A stretch of DNA of 64,000 nt from Terriglobia bacterium (GCA_020073345.1 JAIQFI010000017.1:1-64000); one strand, 5' to 3'. Numbered from the stretch's first letter, positions 47,484-57,267 are shown. Numbers and translations: made by a program. Notes: generated by a model not told the origin, from the letters alone.

Positions 47484-50060
47484 TTACTTGAAAATATCCT
47501 TCAGACGTCCGAAGAATCCCTTCTTCTTCTCCGGTTCCGGCGGCTGCGCCGGGGGCTGAGTTACCGGAATGCTTCTAGGAGCGGATGGGGTCCGAACACT
47601 CTGGACTGGTTGCGTACCCTGGACTGCCGCGACCTCGGTGCCGCCGCTCTCCAACGCCGATGATGATGCCGGCGCCGCGGCGGGCGCGGTCTGCTGCTGC
47701 TGCACCGGATCCCAACTAGAGACCAGAGTCCGTCCGCTGCCGTGAATGTGGCAGATCTGCAGTGGCTGGCTTCCGGCGATGAACACTTCGCTGTGGACCT
47801 TTTCGCTGGGACAATTGGGCGCGGCCAACTCGCCGGTACTCTCGTCGATATCGACGGTCACGATGCCGTCCGGCGGCTGGAAGGAATGGACGTTCTTGTA
47901 TTCCTGGTGTTGATGCGCCCGCTTCATGAACTCCACCCAGATGGGCAGCGCGCTATGGGCGCCTTCCAGTTTGAAATCGCGGTTGTCGTCGAAGCCGACC
48001 CACACCACGCATATGATCTTGGACGTGAAGCCCGCGAACCACCCATCGCGCGAGGTCCCGGTTTTTCCGGCAGCGGGTAGCGCAAAGCCCATGGAACGCG
48101 CGCGCGCCCCGGTGCCGGTGCCGCGGAGAACGTCTTCCATCATGCTTTCCACGAGATATGCCACCCGCGGATCGATAGCCGGTTTCCGCTCGGACTTGGC
48201 TTGAAATGTGGTGGCGCCGTTTCCGTCCCGGATTCCCTTGATGAAGCCCGATTTCAGGAGGTCGCCGCCATTGGGAAAGACGGTATAAGCGCTGGCGATT
48301 TCGAGCGGCGTCACTTCGTAAGCTCCCAAGGCGATAGATGGAGTCGGCTGGATATCACGATTCAATCCCACCATGCGCGCCACTTCGGCGACTTTGTCGT
48401 ATCCCACCATTTCGGCCACCTTCACCGCGGGCACATTCTTGGAGTGCGCCAGGGCGTAGCGCAGCGTCATGAGGCCTTCGAACTTATCGCCAAAGTTATT
48501 GGGCGTATAGTTCCGGGTGTCGTGTTCGTACCAAAAGGTGGTCTCTTCATCCATGACCGTTGAGGCCGGCGTCAATACCGAGTGACTGGCCGGATCAAGC
48601 GCGCTCATCATGGCCGCGGTATACACAAACGGTTTAAACGACGATCCGGGCTGCCGCAGCGAGGTGACATGATTCAGCTGGCTGGAGCCGTAACTGCGCC
48701 CGCCCACGACCGCGAGGGGTTCGCCGGTTTCGGCCGACAGAGCCACCAGAGCCACCTGAGCCGCGGGGAACTCGCTGGTGCCATACTTCTTGTTGCGGCG
48801 CTTCCATTGCTGGTCGGTTTCCGCGATTGCCGCGCGAACGGCTTCCACGGCGTCGTGCTGCAACTCCAGATCGAGCGTCGTGTATACGCGATTCGAGCTG
48901 TTGTAGAAGTCGCGATCCTGAAAGCGGCTTTGCAGCTCATCGTTGACCAGGTCGACGAAGTAGGGTGCGTCGCTCGATTCCACTTCGCCATGATTCACCT
49001 GGAGCGGAATCGTGACGGCTTCATCGTATTGGCGCTCCGTGATGAAATCGTTCTCCCGCATTTGCTTGAGAACGATGTTGCGGCGCGCCAGCGCCCGGTC
49101 CGGATGGCTGAACGGATTACGCGCGCCCGGACTCTGGATCAAACCTGCCAGCAGCGCCGCGTCCGGCAAAGTGACTTTGCTGAGATCCTTGCCCAGATAC
49201 ACCTGAGAGCCTTCGCCGAAGCCATGAATGCTGAAGCTGCCCTGATTGCCCAGGTAGATGGAATTCGCGTAATAGTAGAAGATCTGCTGCTTGGTGAGCT
49301 TCTGCTCCAGCTGCATGGTGATCAGCGTCTCGGGGATCTTCCGCCGCCATCCTCGCTCGGTGCCGAGCCACAACGTGCGCGCCAGTTGCTGGCTGATGGT
49401 CGACGCGCCTTCCAGGCGCTTGTCATCCCACAAATCCCTCCAGGCCGCGCGCATGATCCCGACCGGATCGAATCCGGCATGCTGGAAGAAGTGTTTGTCC
49501 TCGGCCGCCAGCAGCGCGTTCACCATGACTTTCGGGATGTCGTCGAAGGCCACGATGCGGCGTTTCTCGCGCTTCTTGTCGTAGAGATTGCTGATGAGTT
49601 CCGGTTCCAGCAGGTATTGTGTGCGCTCGGTGTGATCGCGCAGGGAAATGATCTGGGTTACATGCCCGCCCGCGATCTTGATGACGGCGCCTTCCGGATC
49701 ATAGGCGTCCGGCCCGGGGTTGACTTCCACGGCATCGGGACGAACCAGATACCAGCCCATGCGGCTGGTGTTGGATGAGGAATAGCCGCATCGCCGCAAG
49801 TATGCCGCGATGTCCTCGCCCTTGATGTCCTCGCCCAGGTTCACCGCACGGGGAGCCGCGTAAAGCAGGGTCGCGTTCGAGAACACCCCGGCTCTCAGCT
49901 CCGCTTCGATCATGCGGGAATATTGGAAATAGTAGTAGGAGAAGACCCCGACCGCCGTCATGCCCAGCAGCAAGAACGTGACGATGAAAGCCCGGCCCCA
50001 CGGATTCTTCAGAATCCGGAACACCGGAGAGTTTTTGGAAATGCGCAGTTTTACCGCCAT
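47484..50060 (-). CDS. Class A penicillin-binding protein (transglycosylase/transpeptidase)
   Basis: LLAAEDKHFFQHAGFDPVGIMRAAWRD, EGASTISQQLARTL, RQPGSSFKPFVY, GKTGTSRDGWFAG. Confidence 0.95.
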   Translation of the reverse strand: MAVKLRISKNSPVFRILKNPWGRAFIVTFLLLGMTAVGVFSYYYFQYSRMIEAELRAGVFSNATLLYAAPRAVNLGEDIKGEDIAAYLRRCGYSSSNTSRMGWYLVRPDAVEVNPGPDAYDPEGAVIKIAGGHVTQIISLRDHTERTQYLLEPELISNLYDKKREKRRIVAFDDIPKVMVNALLAAEDKHFFQHAGFDPVGIMRAAWRDLWDDKRLEGASTISQQLARTLWLGTERGWRRKIPETLITMQLEQKLTKQQIFYYYANSIYLGNQGSFSIHGFGEGSQVYLGKDLSKVTLPDAALLAGLIQSPGARNPFSHPDRALARRNIVLKQMRENDFITERQYDEAVTIPLQVNHGEVESSDAPYFVDLVNDELQSRFQDRDFYNSSNRVYTTLDLELQHDAVEAVRAAIAETDQQWKRRNKKYGTSEFPAAQVALVALSAETGEPLAVVGGRSYGSSQLNHVTSLRQPGSSFKPFVYTAAMMSALDPASHSVLTPASTVMDEETTFWYEHDTRNYTPNNFGDKFEGLMTLRYALAHSKNVPAVKVAEMVGYDKVAEVARMVGLNRDIQPTPSIALGAYEVTPLEIASAYTVFPNGGDLLKSGFIKGIRDGNGATTFQAKSERKPAIDPRVAYLVESMMEDVLRGTGTGARARSMGFALPAAGKTGTSRDGWFAGFTSKIICVVWVGFDDNRDFKLEGAHSALPIWVEFMKRAHQHQEYKNVHSFQPPDGIVTVDIDESTGELAAPNCPSEKVHSEVFIAGSQPLQICHIHGSGRTLVSSWDPVQQQQTAPAAAPASSSALESGGTEVAAVQGTQPVQSVRTPSAPRSIPVTQPPAQPPEPEKKKGFFGRLKDIFK

Positions 50061-50096
50061 GGTCGAGCTATGACTCCGCCTTGATGCCGCTCACGA

Positions 50097-50591
50097 TCAC
50101 TTTTTGGTATCGTCCAGCGACACCAGCTCTTTCCAGATGTCTTCGTGCGGCTGCCAATCCGGCTGCAGATGGCCGGTGATCTGCACTTCGTCGACTTTCA
50201 GCGTCCCGTGGCCGAACGGGCAGATATACTCGGTGCGCGGCCGTCCCAACAGAATATGCGTCCAGTCGCCGGTCAGGATCGGCATGCGCAATTTGCGCAA
50301 GCAAGTCCGGCAGCGGTAGCGCTGATCGAAGATCACCGCCCAGACCACTCCCACCGCGACCAGCGAGTACAGCATGAGGATCAGGGTGTAGACCAGATCG
50401 TGTCCAAATGGCTCGGTCACGGTAAACAGAGGCTTGGGAGGGGGAATCAGGTACGCGATGGTCCGGCGCAGCCCATACAGGAACACGCCCGCCAGCGCCA
50501 GCTTGGCGACCAAGTAAGCCCAGTACTTCATATACTCTTGGACACCCGCCCTCGTTTTTAGTGTCCCACATTTCGCAACATTAAATGACAT
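50097..50591 (-). CDS. Hypothetical membrane protein with CxxC
   Basis: Two TM segments; RYRCRTCLRKLRMPI; start uncertain. Confidence 0.5.
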   Translation of the reverse strand: MSFNVAKCGTLKTRAGVQEYMKYWAYLVAKLALAGVFLYGLRRTIAYLIPPPKPLFTVTEPFGHDLVYTLILMLYSLVAVGVVWAVIFDQRYRCRTCLRKLRMPILTGDWTHILLGRPRTEYICPFGHGTLKVDEVQITGHLQPDWQPHEDIWKELVSLDDTKK

Positions 50592-50643
50592 CTGCGTCGT
50601 CCTGAACGTTTCGCGAAATGTCGAAGACGGGTGCTGCGGCGGG

Positions 50644-51663
50644 TTACTTCCTGCGGACAGCCAGCCGATCGCCTTCGACTAATCGCTGGATCAGGCCGGT
50701 AACCGCGCCTTGGGCGTCCTTAACGAACTCGATCCCGGTGCCTTCCTGGGTAAAGCTGGTTTCGGAAATGGCGAAGAGCGGAATCTTTCCGTCTCCGTCC
50801 TGATTTATCATCAGCCGGCTTTCTTCCAGTGTGACGACAAAGGACCGGCCCGCCGCTCCGTACACGCCGGCGTACTTCGCGAGAACCTCGGGTGCGATTT
50901 TGAACTCGTCTCCGCGTTTCCCCACCAGGTGCGGCCCGCTACGGTCTTCGCAAACGTACTCGATCAGGTCCCCGTCCGCGACCAGATCGAGCTCGATCGG
51001 CAGCGTCCACGCTCGGGCATATGCCTTGGGATCCTCGAGCGTCACCTGCAGATCGATGTGGCCTGCGTCCCGGCGCCGGAAACGCTCGGTCACTCGCAGC
51101 GATTCCGTGTGGGGATGACCCGCCAGGTCGATCGTGGTCCGGTCATTGTAGCCGGCGGTAGTGACCACGAGCGTATCGCCCTCCCAATGCCCCACCGAGT
51201 ATCCCATCCAGGTGGGATTCGGATCGTCGGGAAGCTTACGGCCGTCGGTGAAGATCTGGCGGTAGATGGTCTGGTACTCGTATAGGATCACCACCAGGCC
51301 GGGCGTTTGCACGATCTTCGCGGGAAGGCCGCCCCCGGAGATGCCGGCCTTGGGGCCCGGCGGCAAGCACGCGATTCCGTCCGAATCTTTCCGGAAGTCG
51401 TCCGCCCGCTGTTGATAGAGCGCCGCGGCCCAGGGCAGGATCTCCTCGGGTTTCAGATCCGAGGTGACGTAGAACAGATAGCTGGCCTGCTTCGGTCGCC
51501 ACACTCCCGAGAGGTCGGGCTTGCCGTCCGGCGCACGAGGGGCAGGCGCGGAAAGATTGGGTTTTCCGTCCGCGGTGCGTGGAACTCCAGGTGTCGGCTG
51601 GTTCGGCCACTGCGCGCTTGCCATCGCGGCTAACGCCGCCATTCCTAAAATGTACCGTGTCAT
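50644..51663 (-). CDS. Hypothetical secreted protein, paralogue 1 of 3
   Basis: MTRYILGMAALAAMASAQWPNQPTPGVPRTADGKPNLSAPAPRAPDGKPDLSGVW; start trimmed; ATGA overlap with neighbour. Confidence 0.75.
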   Translation of the reverse strand: MTRYILGMAALAAMASAQWPNQPTPGVPRTADGKPNLSAPAPRAPDGKPDLSGVWRPKQASYLFYVTSDLKPEEILPWAAALYQQRADDFRKDSDGIACLPPGPKAGISGGGLPAKIVQTPGLVVILYEYQTIYRQIFTDGRKLPDDPNPTWMGYSVGHWEGDTLVVTTAGYNDRTTIDLAGHPHTESLRVTERFRRRDAGHIDLQVTLEDPKAYARAWTLPIELDLVADGDLIEYVCEDRSGPHLVGKRGDEFKIAPEVLAKYAGVYGAAGRSFVVTLEESRLMINQDGDGKIPLFAISETSFTQEGTGIEFVKDAQGAVTGLIQRLVEGDRLAVRRK

Positions 51664-52460
51664 TTTCCCACCAAATGTGCAATGTCTCTTTCGTTTTCGC
51701 AGAAGTATTCCATCAGATCCGTATCGAGCTTGATGTGATGATTCAGCTTGACGGTCCACGCTTTTGTGTACGCCTTCGGATCGTCCACTGTCACCTCGAT
51801 TTCCAGGTTTCCGAAATTCGGCCGCCGGAACCGTTCCGTGACTCTTGCGGATTCGGTGAGCGGATTCCCCGAGCCGTCGATCCACAGGTCATCGCGGAAC
51901 CCGATCGTCTCCACCACCAGCGTGTCTCCCTCCCATTTTCCCGATGAGTACCCATTGAACGACGGGTTCGGGTCGGCAGGCAGGGGCCGCCCGTCGGTGA
52001 AGATCTGCCGGTAGTCGACATTCTTCTCATAGAGGATCGCGATGAGTCCCGGAACTTGCAGGATCTTCCGCGGGAACGGATGCGAGTGCATCCGTATCAT
52101 GCCCAGGGGCAGGCACAGCCCGTCCGGATTACCCTTGCCGTTGTCTGCCTGACGCGCTTTTACCAGCTCCAGCGTCGCGGGGCGATACGGCAGAGGTTCC
52201 TTAAGCCGCGCCGCGATGTTGGTGAACTCCGGAGCGAGTTCCGCCGCTCCGGCCACCGGCGCGGAGTTTCCTCCCGCGGTCGACGGTTCCCACAGACCCG
52301 AAAAGTCCGGCTTGCCGTCCGCGGCGCGAGGCGCGGGCGCGCCGAGATTCGGTTTGCCGTCGGCAGTGCGGGGAACTCCGGAGGTCGGATAGTTCACCCA
52401 CTGCGCCGAAAGAGGCGAGAGGAGAGCCAATCCGATCGTTGACCAGTGGATTATGCGCAT
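51660..52460 (-). CDS. Hypothetical secreted protein, paralogue 2 of 3
   Basis: AQWVNYPTSGVPRTADGKPNLGAPAPRAADGKPDFSGLWEP. Confidence 0.75.
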   Translation of the reverse strand: MRIIHWSTIGLALLSPLSAQWVNYPTSGVPRTADGKPNLGAPAPRAADGKPDFSGLWEPSTAGGNSAPVAGAAELAPEFTNIAARLKEPLPYRPATLELVKARQADNGKGNPDGLCLPLGMIRMHSHPFPRKILQVPGLIAILYEKNVDYRQIFTDGRPLPADPNPSFNGYSSGKWEGDTLVVETIGFRDDLWIDGSGNPLTESARVTERFRRPNFGNLEIEVTVDDPKAYTKAWTVKLNHHIKLDTDLMEYFCENERDIAHLVGK

Positions 52461-52474
52461 AGTCGATCAGAGCC

Positions 52475-53530
52475 TCATTTGCGTGCGGCCTTCATGTCGC
52501 CTTCCGCCGCTTGCATGACGAGGTGGGTGACCACGCCACGGTCATTCGTAACGAATGTAATTGGGTTTCCTTCGGACGAAAACGTTGTGTTGGATAGCGG
52601 AATCAAGGGCCTCTTATCGCCCAGGAATCCAAACACCAATTCACCGCCGGAACTGGTGACTTCGATTGGAATCACCTGGCTGGGATTTTCCGGGAACCGG
52701 AACTCGTACGTCCCGACGTAGCTGGAGAGCACCTCGGGTGCGACCTGCACCCCCTTTTTTCGATCGTCGGAGGCTTTCCCGACCAGATGCTGGCGGTCCT
52801 TCTCATTCTCGGCGCACACGAACTCGAGTATTTCCGTGTCGGTGATCAGGTTTGCGTGGATTGGAATCGTCCACGGCTTCGAGTAGATTTTAGGATCTGC
52901 GAGTGTTTCCTCAATATCCATGTGCCCGAAATCCCGCCGCCGGATTCGCTCGGTGATGCGCAGAGCTTCGCTGTGAGGGTGCCCGCCAAAATCGAGCCAG
53001 GTCTTTTCGTTGAAGCCTGTGCTCTCGACCACCAGCGTGTCTCCGTCCCAGTGGCCCACCGAGTAGCCCATGAAGCTCGGATTTGGATCTTTAGGGAGCT
53101 CCCGGCCGTCCAGGAAAATCTGGCGATAGGTGAGATCCTCAGAGAGAACCGCAATCAGGGCCGGAGTCTGCATGATCCTCATCATTGCGACCGGATTGAG
53201 ATTAAACGCCGGACCCATGGGCAGGCACCCCGTGAACGGACTATCCTTGCCTAAATCCTCCCGGCGCTGCTTATAAAGAGCGTCCGCCCAAGGCTGAACA
53301 TCTCCTGGTTTAAGATCGGCGGTGACGTTCACGATGTACGGGCCGGCATTCATAGTCCAGATGCCGCTAAGATCCGGCTTGCCGTCCGCCGTGCGCGGCG
53401 CGGGTGCGGAAAGGTTCGGCTTACCGTCGGGCGTTCGGGGGATTCCCGGCGTCGGGTGGTCGATCCATTGTGCCGCCAGAGACCCCGCGGTCAAGAGCAC
53501 GGCGCAGAAGGAGAATTGGTTTGGAACCAT
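52475..53530 (-). CDS. Hypothetical secreted protein, paralogue 3 of 3
   Basis: AQWIDHPTPGIPRTPDGKPNLSAPAPRTADGKPDLSGIW. Confidence 0.75.
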   Translation of the reverse strand: MVPNQFSFCAVLLTAGSLAAQWIDHPTPGIPRTPDGKPNLSAPAPRTADGKPDLSGIWTMNAGPYIVNVTADLKPGDVQPWADALYKQRREDLGKDSPFTGCLPMGPAFNLNPVAMMRIMQTPALIAVLSEDLTYRQIFLDGRELPKDPNPSFMGYSVGHWDGDTLVVESTGFNEKTWLDFGGHPHSEALRITERIRRRDFGHMDIEETLADPKIYSKPWTIPIHANLITDTEILEFVCAENEKDRQHLVGKASDDRKKGVQVAPEVLSSYVGTYEFRFPENPSQVIPIEVTSSGGELVFGFLGDKRPLIPLSNTTFSSEGNPITFVTNDRGVVTHLVMQAAEGDMKAARK

Positions 53531-53673
53531 CTTGGTAAGAGTCTACTCCAACTGATCGATTCCCAGCAGGCTGGTGGTTTTCAACCAGGGGCCGAGTGCT
53601 GGAGGCCGGTTGAAGTTACATGAAATCAGCGGCTTACGTTTGGCCCGCTACTTGCCCTTAAAGGGCCGAGGCA

Positions 53674-55740
53674 ATGGCCATGACACGGACAATGACGCGA
53701 ACCATATTAGCGTTAGTGGTGGCAGGCGCGGCCTCTGTCTGGGGGCAACAGCCGGAGCCACAACAGCCCGACGACGAGGGCTACGCACCCGATCACGGTG
53801 TGGCGCGCATCAGCCTGGTGAATGGCGACGTTTCCGTCCGGCGCGGCGATTCGGGCGAGTTGACCGCGGCGGCTCCGAACGGGCCTCTGGTGGCCAACGA
53901 TCAACTGGCCACGGGTCAGAATGCGCGTGCCGAAATCCAGTTTGATTCGGGCAACATGATCCGCCTGGGCGCGGACACCGAAGTTCGCATGGGCGAGCTC
54001 GAAGATCGGCATTATCTGGTCCAGATCGCCACGGGAATAACGACTTTTACCGTACTGCGCAACAGCGGCGCGGACGTCGAAATCAGCACGCCGACAGTTT
54101 CCGTCCGGCCTGCCGAGCCGGGAAGTTATCGCATCAGCGTCTTTCCCGACGGCACCACCGAAATTACCGTGCGGTCGGGCCGGGCCGAAATTTTTTCGCC
54201 GCGCGGCACCGAAATGCTAACCGCCGGACGCACCATGGAGGCGCGCGGCACGCCTTCCGATCCCGAATATATGATCAACGCGGCCATCCCGCAGGATGAA
54301 TGGGACCGCTGGAACGCCGATCGCGACCGCGCCCTGGAGCGCACCTCGAGCTACCGCTACGTCAGTCCCGACATCGTGGGAGCCGAGGACCTGGATCCGT
54401 ACGGCCGCTGGACCACCGATCCCGAGTATGGGCAAGTCTGGGTTCCCACGGTGGACCCCGGCTGGGCGCCTTACCGGGTGGGCCGCTGGGTGGATGAACC
54501 GTACTACGGTTGGACCTGGATCAGCGGCGATCCCTGGGGTTGGGCTCCGTATCACTATGGCAACTGGTACATGAGCAGCTTCGGCTGGGCCTGGTATCCC
54601 GGCCCCTTTGGCGGACGCCACTACTGGAGACCGGCGCTGGTCGGATTCTTCGGCTGGGGCACCGGAGGCTTCGGTGGGATCGGTGTGGGATTCGGATTCG
54701 GCAACGTGGGCTGGGTTCCGCTGGCTCCGCACGAACGGTTCCGGCCGTGGTACGGGCGTGGTTTTAATAATGGGTTCAACAATACCACCATCGTCAACAA
54801 CGTGAGGATCGAAAACAACTTCCGCAACGCGCGCTTCGTCAACGGACGCAACGGCGTGACCAGCATCAACGCCAACGATTTCGGCCGGGGCCGCGCGATC
54901 AATACGAATAACTTCGTGCGTGCATCGAGTAACGATCTGGCGCGGACGGGCTCAGTGCAGGGCAGGCTGCCGTTCACCGCGTCGGCCGACGCCCGGCGCA
55001 TGTCGGACGCCCGGGTGAACACCCAAGCGATGCCTCGCGTGAACGCCAACACGCGCTTCTCGCAGCGCAGCCGTGGACCGAATGAGAGCCGCGCCCAAGG
55101 GCCAGGCCAGGGGCAGGGACGCCAGCCGCAAATCATCGGACAATCGCCTGGACAAGCCCCTGGACAAAGCGGTCCGGTTCGCGGAAATAATCCAGGGCCG
55201 GCTGTGATTGGGGGCGGAAACAACCGTGGTGGTAACAACGGCAGCGGAAACGCCGGAGCTTGGCGGCGCTTCGAGGGCAGCTCGCCTAACGGCAATGGCG
55301 GCCCGGCCAACGGAAATGTCAGAAACGGAATCGTGCAGTCGCCGCAAGGCAATCGCGGCCAGATCGATCGTGGACAGTTCAATCAGGGACAGGTCGATCG
55401 GGGACGGTCGCCGGCAGTGATCGGCGGCGGACAGAACAACCAGCGCAGCGGGCCCGCACCGCAGCAGATACAGCGGCAGCCCGCCGTTCGTGAAAGCGCG
55501 CCGCGCGAGAATGTGCAGCGTCAGTACACGCCGCAGCAACCGGTCCGCATCAGCCCGCCGATTGTTCGCGAGCGCGGACCTTCACCTCAGGTGAGCCGTC
55601 CCGCACCGTCTCCTGGAGGATTCGGAGCACCTCGCCCGCAAGGCGGAGGAGGCGGAGGTGGCGGTGGCAATCGCGGCGGTGGCAACCGCGGAGGCGGCGA
55701 GTCGCGGGGCAACGGCGGTGGCGGCGGCCACAAGCGATAA
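53674..55740 (+). CDS. FecR-domain secreted protein with Trp/Tyr-rich middle and Gly/Asn/Arg-rich tail
   Basis: GDVSVRRGDSGEL...NDQLATGQNARAEIQFDSGNMIRLG; tail GGGGGGGGNRGGGNRGGGESRGNGGGGGHKR. Confidence 0.75.
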   Translation: MAMTRTMTRTILALVVAGAASVWGQQPEPQQPDDEGYAPDHGVARISLVNGDVSVRRGDSGELTAAAPNGPLVANDQLATGQNARAEIQFDSGNMIRLGADTEVRMGELEDRHYLVQIATGITTFTVLRNSGADVEISTPTVSVRPAEPGSYRISVFPDGTTEITVRSGRAEIFSPRGTEMLTAGRTMEARGTPSDPEYMINAAIPQDEWDRWNADRDRALERTSSYRYVSPDIVGAEDLDPYGRWTTDPEYGQVWVPTVDPGWAPYRVGRWVDEPYYGWTWISGDPWGWAPYHYGNWYMSSFGWAWYPGPFGGRHYWRPALVGFFGWGTGGFGGIGVGFGFGNVGWVPLAPHERFRPWYGRGFNNGFNNTTIVNNVRIENNFRNARFVNGRNGVTSINANDFGRGRAINTNNFVRASSNDLARTGSVQGRLPFTASADARRMSDARVNTQAMPRVNANTRFSQRSRGPNESRAQGPGQGQGRQPQIIGQSPGQAPGQSGPVRGNNPGPAVIGGGNNRGGNNGSGNAGAWRRFEGSSPNGNGGPANGNVRNGIVQSPQGNRGQIDRGQFNQGQVDRGRSPAVIGGGQNNQRSGPAPQQIQRQPAVRESAPRENVQRQYTPQQPVRISPPIVRERGPSPQVSRPAPSPGGFGAPRPQGGGGGGGGGNRGGGNRGGGESRGNGGGGGHKR

Positions 55741-55770
55741 CGGATTTCTGGATTTTTCTTCCCTCAAGAA

Positions 55771-55809
55771 AGCCCGGTGGTGAATCAAGCCGCCGGGCTA
55801 TTTTTTTTT
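55771..55809 (+). terminator. Intrinsic terminator after FecR-domain gene
   Basis: AGCCCGGTGG-TGAATCAAG-CCGCCGGGCT then ATTTTTTTTTC. Confidence 0.9.
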
Positions 55810-55826
55810 CGGTGGTGGGGACGCTG

Positions 55827-56054
55827 CTAAGCGAATTTTGGAGGCTTGATGTCGCCCACGATCTGGAAGGTCATCGCGTTCTTGACGTGCTCGACGATCT
55901 TATCTGCCGCGGGCCCATCCACGTCAAAGAATCTGGCTCCACCGAAATCCACCCGGCAATGTCCAGGGCGGATCCCTTCCACCATTAGAATCAGGTCGGC
56001 ATTGATCATGACGGGGCCGCTATCTTTGGTATCGATTTGAATGAAGTTTGCCAT
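55827..56054 (-). CDS. Hypothetical small protein (75 aa)
   Basis: Complete ORF MANFIQIDTKDSGPVMINADLILMVEGIRPGHC. Confidence 0.5.
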   Translation of the reverse strand: MANFIQIDTKDSGPVMINADLILMVEGIRPGHCRVDFGGARFFDVDGPAADKIVEHVKNAMTFQIVGDIKPPKFA

Positions 56055-56232
56055 CGAGCCATCGTATACCTTTGGAGCGTTGCGGCCACTAGAGGGTCTT
56101 GGGGATGCGACTTTCCATCCGCTCGAAAAATTTCAATTGCTGGATGGCCCATTATCTTGTGTGGAGGTGCCGCGCTGGGAAAGCCCACCCAGGCCGAGAA
56201 AACCAAGGCGTTCGTCATGACCCCTACCAAGA

Positions 56233-56250
56233 ACTCAAACTGACCCGCCA
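56233..56250 (+). repeat. Degenerate extra copy of the element's terminal repeat
   Basis: CTCAAACTGACCCGCCAC resembles the right terminal repeat TTCAAACTGAACCACTAC just outside the left IR. Confidence 0.55.
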
Positions 56251-56260
56251 CCCCTAAAGC

Positions 56261-56277
56261 TAGTGGTTCAGTTTGAA
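56261..56277 (+). repeat. Left terminal inverted repeat
   Basis: TAGTGGTTCAGTTTGAA. Confidence 0.85.
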
Positions 56278-56648
56278 ACAGGCTCGCACTTCACTTCAAG
56301 GTCGAGCTTCACAGACTTGGTAGTAACCTCAACGGGCTTGGATTGAATAAAAGATTCTAGTGTCCCCACTTGCCCATTCGGCCCTCGTACCCCACAGGGT
56401 TCTTTCGCGCTAAACGAGCCAGAGATCCCAACCGTGTATTTACCAGGCTGCACGTTCTGGAAAGTGTAACTGCCATCCTTTGCTGCCTGGGTCTTCGCCA
56501 GTTTTTGAGTTCCCTTTTCGAGAGTCACTTCAATATCCGACAGGGGCCGGGGATTAGATCCCGTTCGTAGCGCCTTGCCTGAGATCTCTTGGCAAAAGCA
56601 CTGTGATGCGACTAAAAAAAGTAGCGCGCCGGCAGTCTGATGGTTCAT
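56268..56648 (-). CDS. Secreted protein with carboxypeptidase-regulatory/Cna-B-like domain (passenger)
   Basis: MNHQTAGALLFLVASQCFCQEISGKALRTG...DGSYTFQNVQPGKYTVGISG; start trimmed to ATG 56648. Confidence 0.65.
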   Translation of the reverse strand: MNHQTAGALLFLVASQCFCQEISGKALRTGSNPRPLSDIEVTLEKGTQKLAKTQAAKDGSYTFQNVQPGKYTVGISGSFSAKEPCGVRGPNGQVGTLESFIQSKPVEVTTKSVKLDLEVKCEPVSN

Positions 56649-56662
56649 GCCATAATCGTACC

Positions 56663-56920
56663 ATGCCTTCCCGAGCAAGCACACCCAAGCGCCCGCGCGA
56701 TCCTAACCTGCTGGCGCGGTCGGTTGTGGAGGATTTGATCGGCGAGAAGATGGACGGTTCCCCGCTCTCGAAAGCGCCGGACACGCGGAACCCGGCAGCC
56801 GTGGCGCTCTCCAAGCTCGGGGCGTCCAAGGGTGGCATAGCCCGCGCCAAGGCACTATCAGACCGGAAGCGGAAGGCTATTGCTAAGAAGGCGGCGGCGG
56901 CTCGGTGGAAACGAGCCTAG
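56663..56920 (+). CDS. Small Lys/Ala-rich protein (passenger)
   Basis: LSKLGASKGGIARAKALSDRKRKAIAKKAAAARW; start at ATG 56663. Confidence 0.6.
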   Translation: MPSRASTPKRPRDPNLLARSVVEDLIGEKMDGSPLSKAPDTRNPAAVALSKLGASKGGIARAKALSDRKRKAIAKKAAAARWKRA

Positions 56921-56921
56921 C

Positions 56922-57260
56922 TTACTCTTTCGGCGGCCCTGGTATCTGACCAAACGCAGTTTCGTAGCCGCGTAGCTGTTCGATAAGGATGATAGTTAGC
57001 CGTTTCGCCAGCTGAGGAGACATGCGCACCTCGGCGAGTTCGTTGACTTGAGTTACCTGAACTTCTCCCTCTATCGAAACATCGGAGATCTCCCCCAGCT
57101 TTAATCGAAGATCCCACGTTGAGGTCTGGAGTTCGATGTCGTTGACGTAGAGTGAAATGAAGTTCGGAGACTTGGTGCGATCCCTACGCACTGTTTTTGG
57201 TACTAGTGGGGCATCAAGCACCCCAGCGTGTGTCGCTACTTCTCTATGTTTTCTTGCCAT
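56922..57260 (-). CDS. DUF3467-like protein
   Basis: FISLYVNDIELQTSTWDLRLKLGEI...VRMSPQLAKRLTIILIEQLRGYETAFGQIPGP resembles DUF3467; ATG 57260 lies 7 nt after XRE stop. Confidence 0.65.
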   Translation of the reverse strand: MARKHREVATHAGVLDAPLVPKTVRRDRTKSPNFISLYVNDIELQTSTWDLRLKLGEISDVSIEGEVQVTQVNELAEVRMSPQLAKRLTIILIEQLRGYETAFGQIPGPPKE

Positions 57261-57267
57261 AAAAGTT

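Noticed and set aside
46512-47663. 383-aa + strand ORF
   Set aside because: Antisense to two better-supported minus-strand genes; His/Arg-rich shadow ORF.
48582-49778. 398-aa + strand ORF opposite the class A PBP
   Set aside because: Entirely antisense to a gene with clear catalytic motifs; composition looks like reverse-frame translation.
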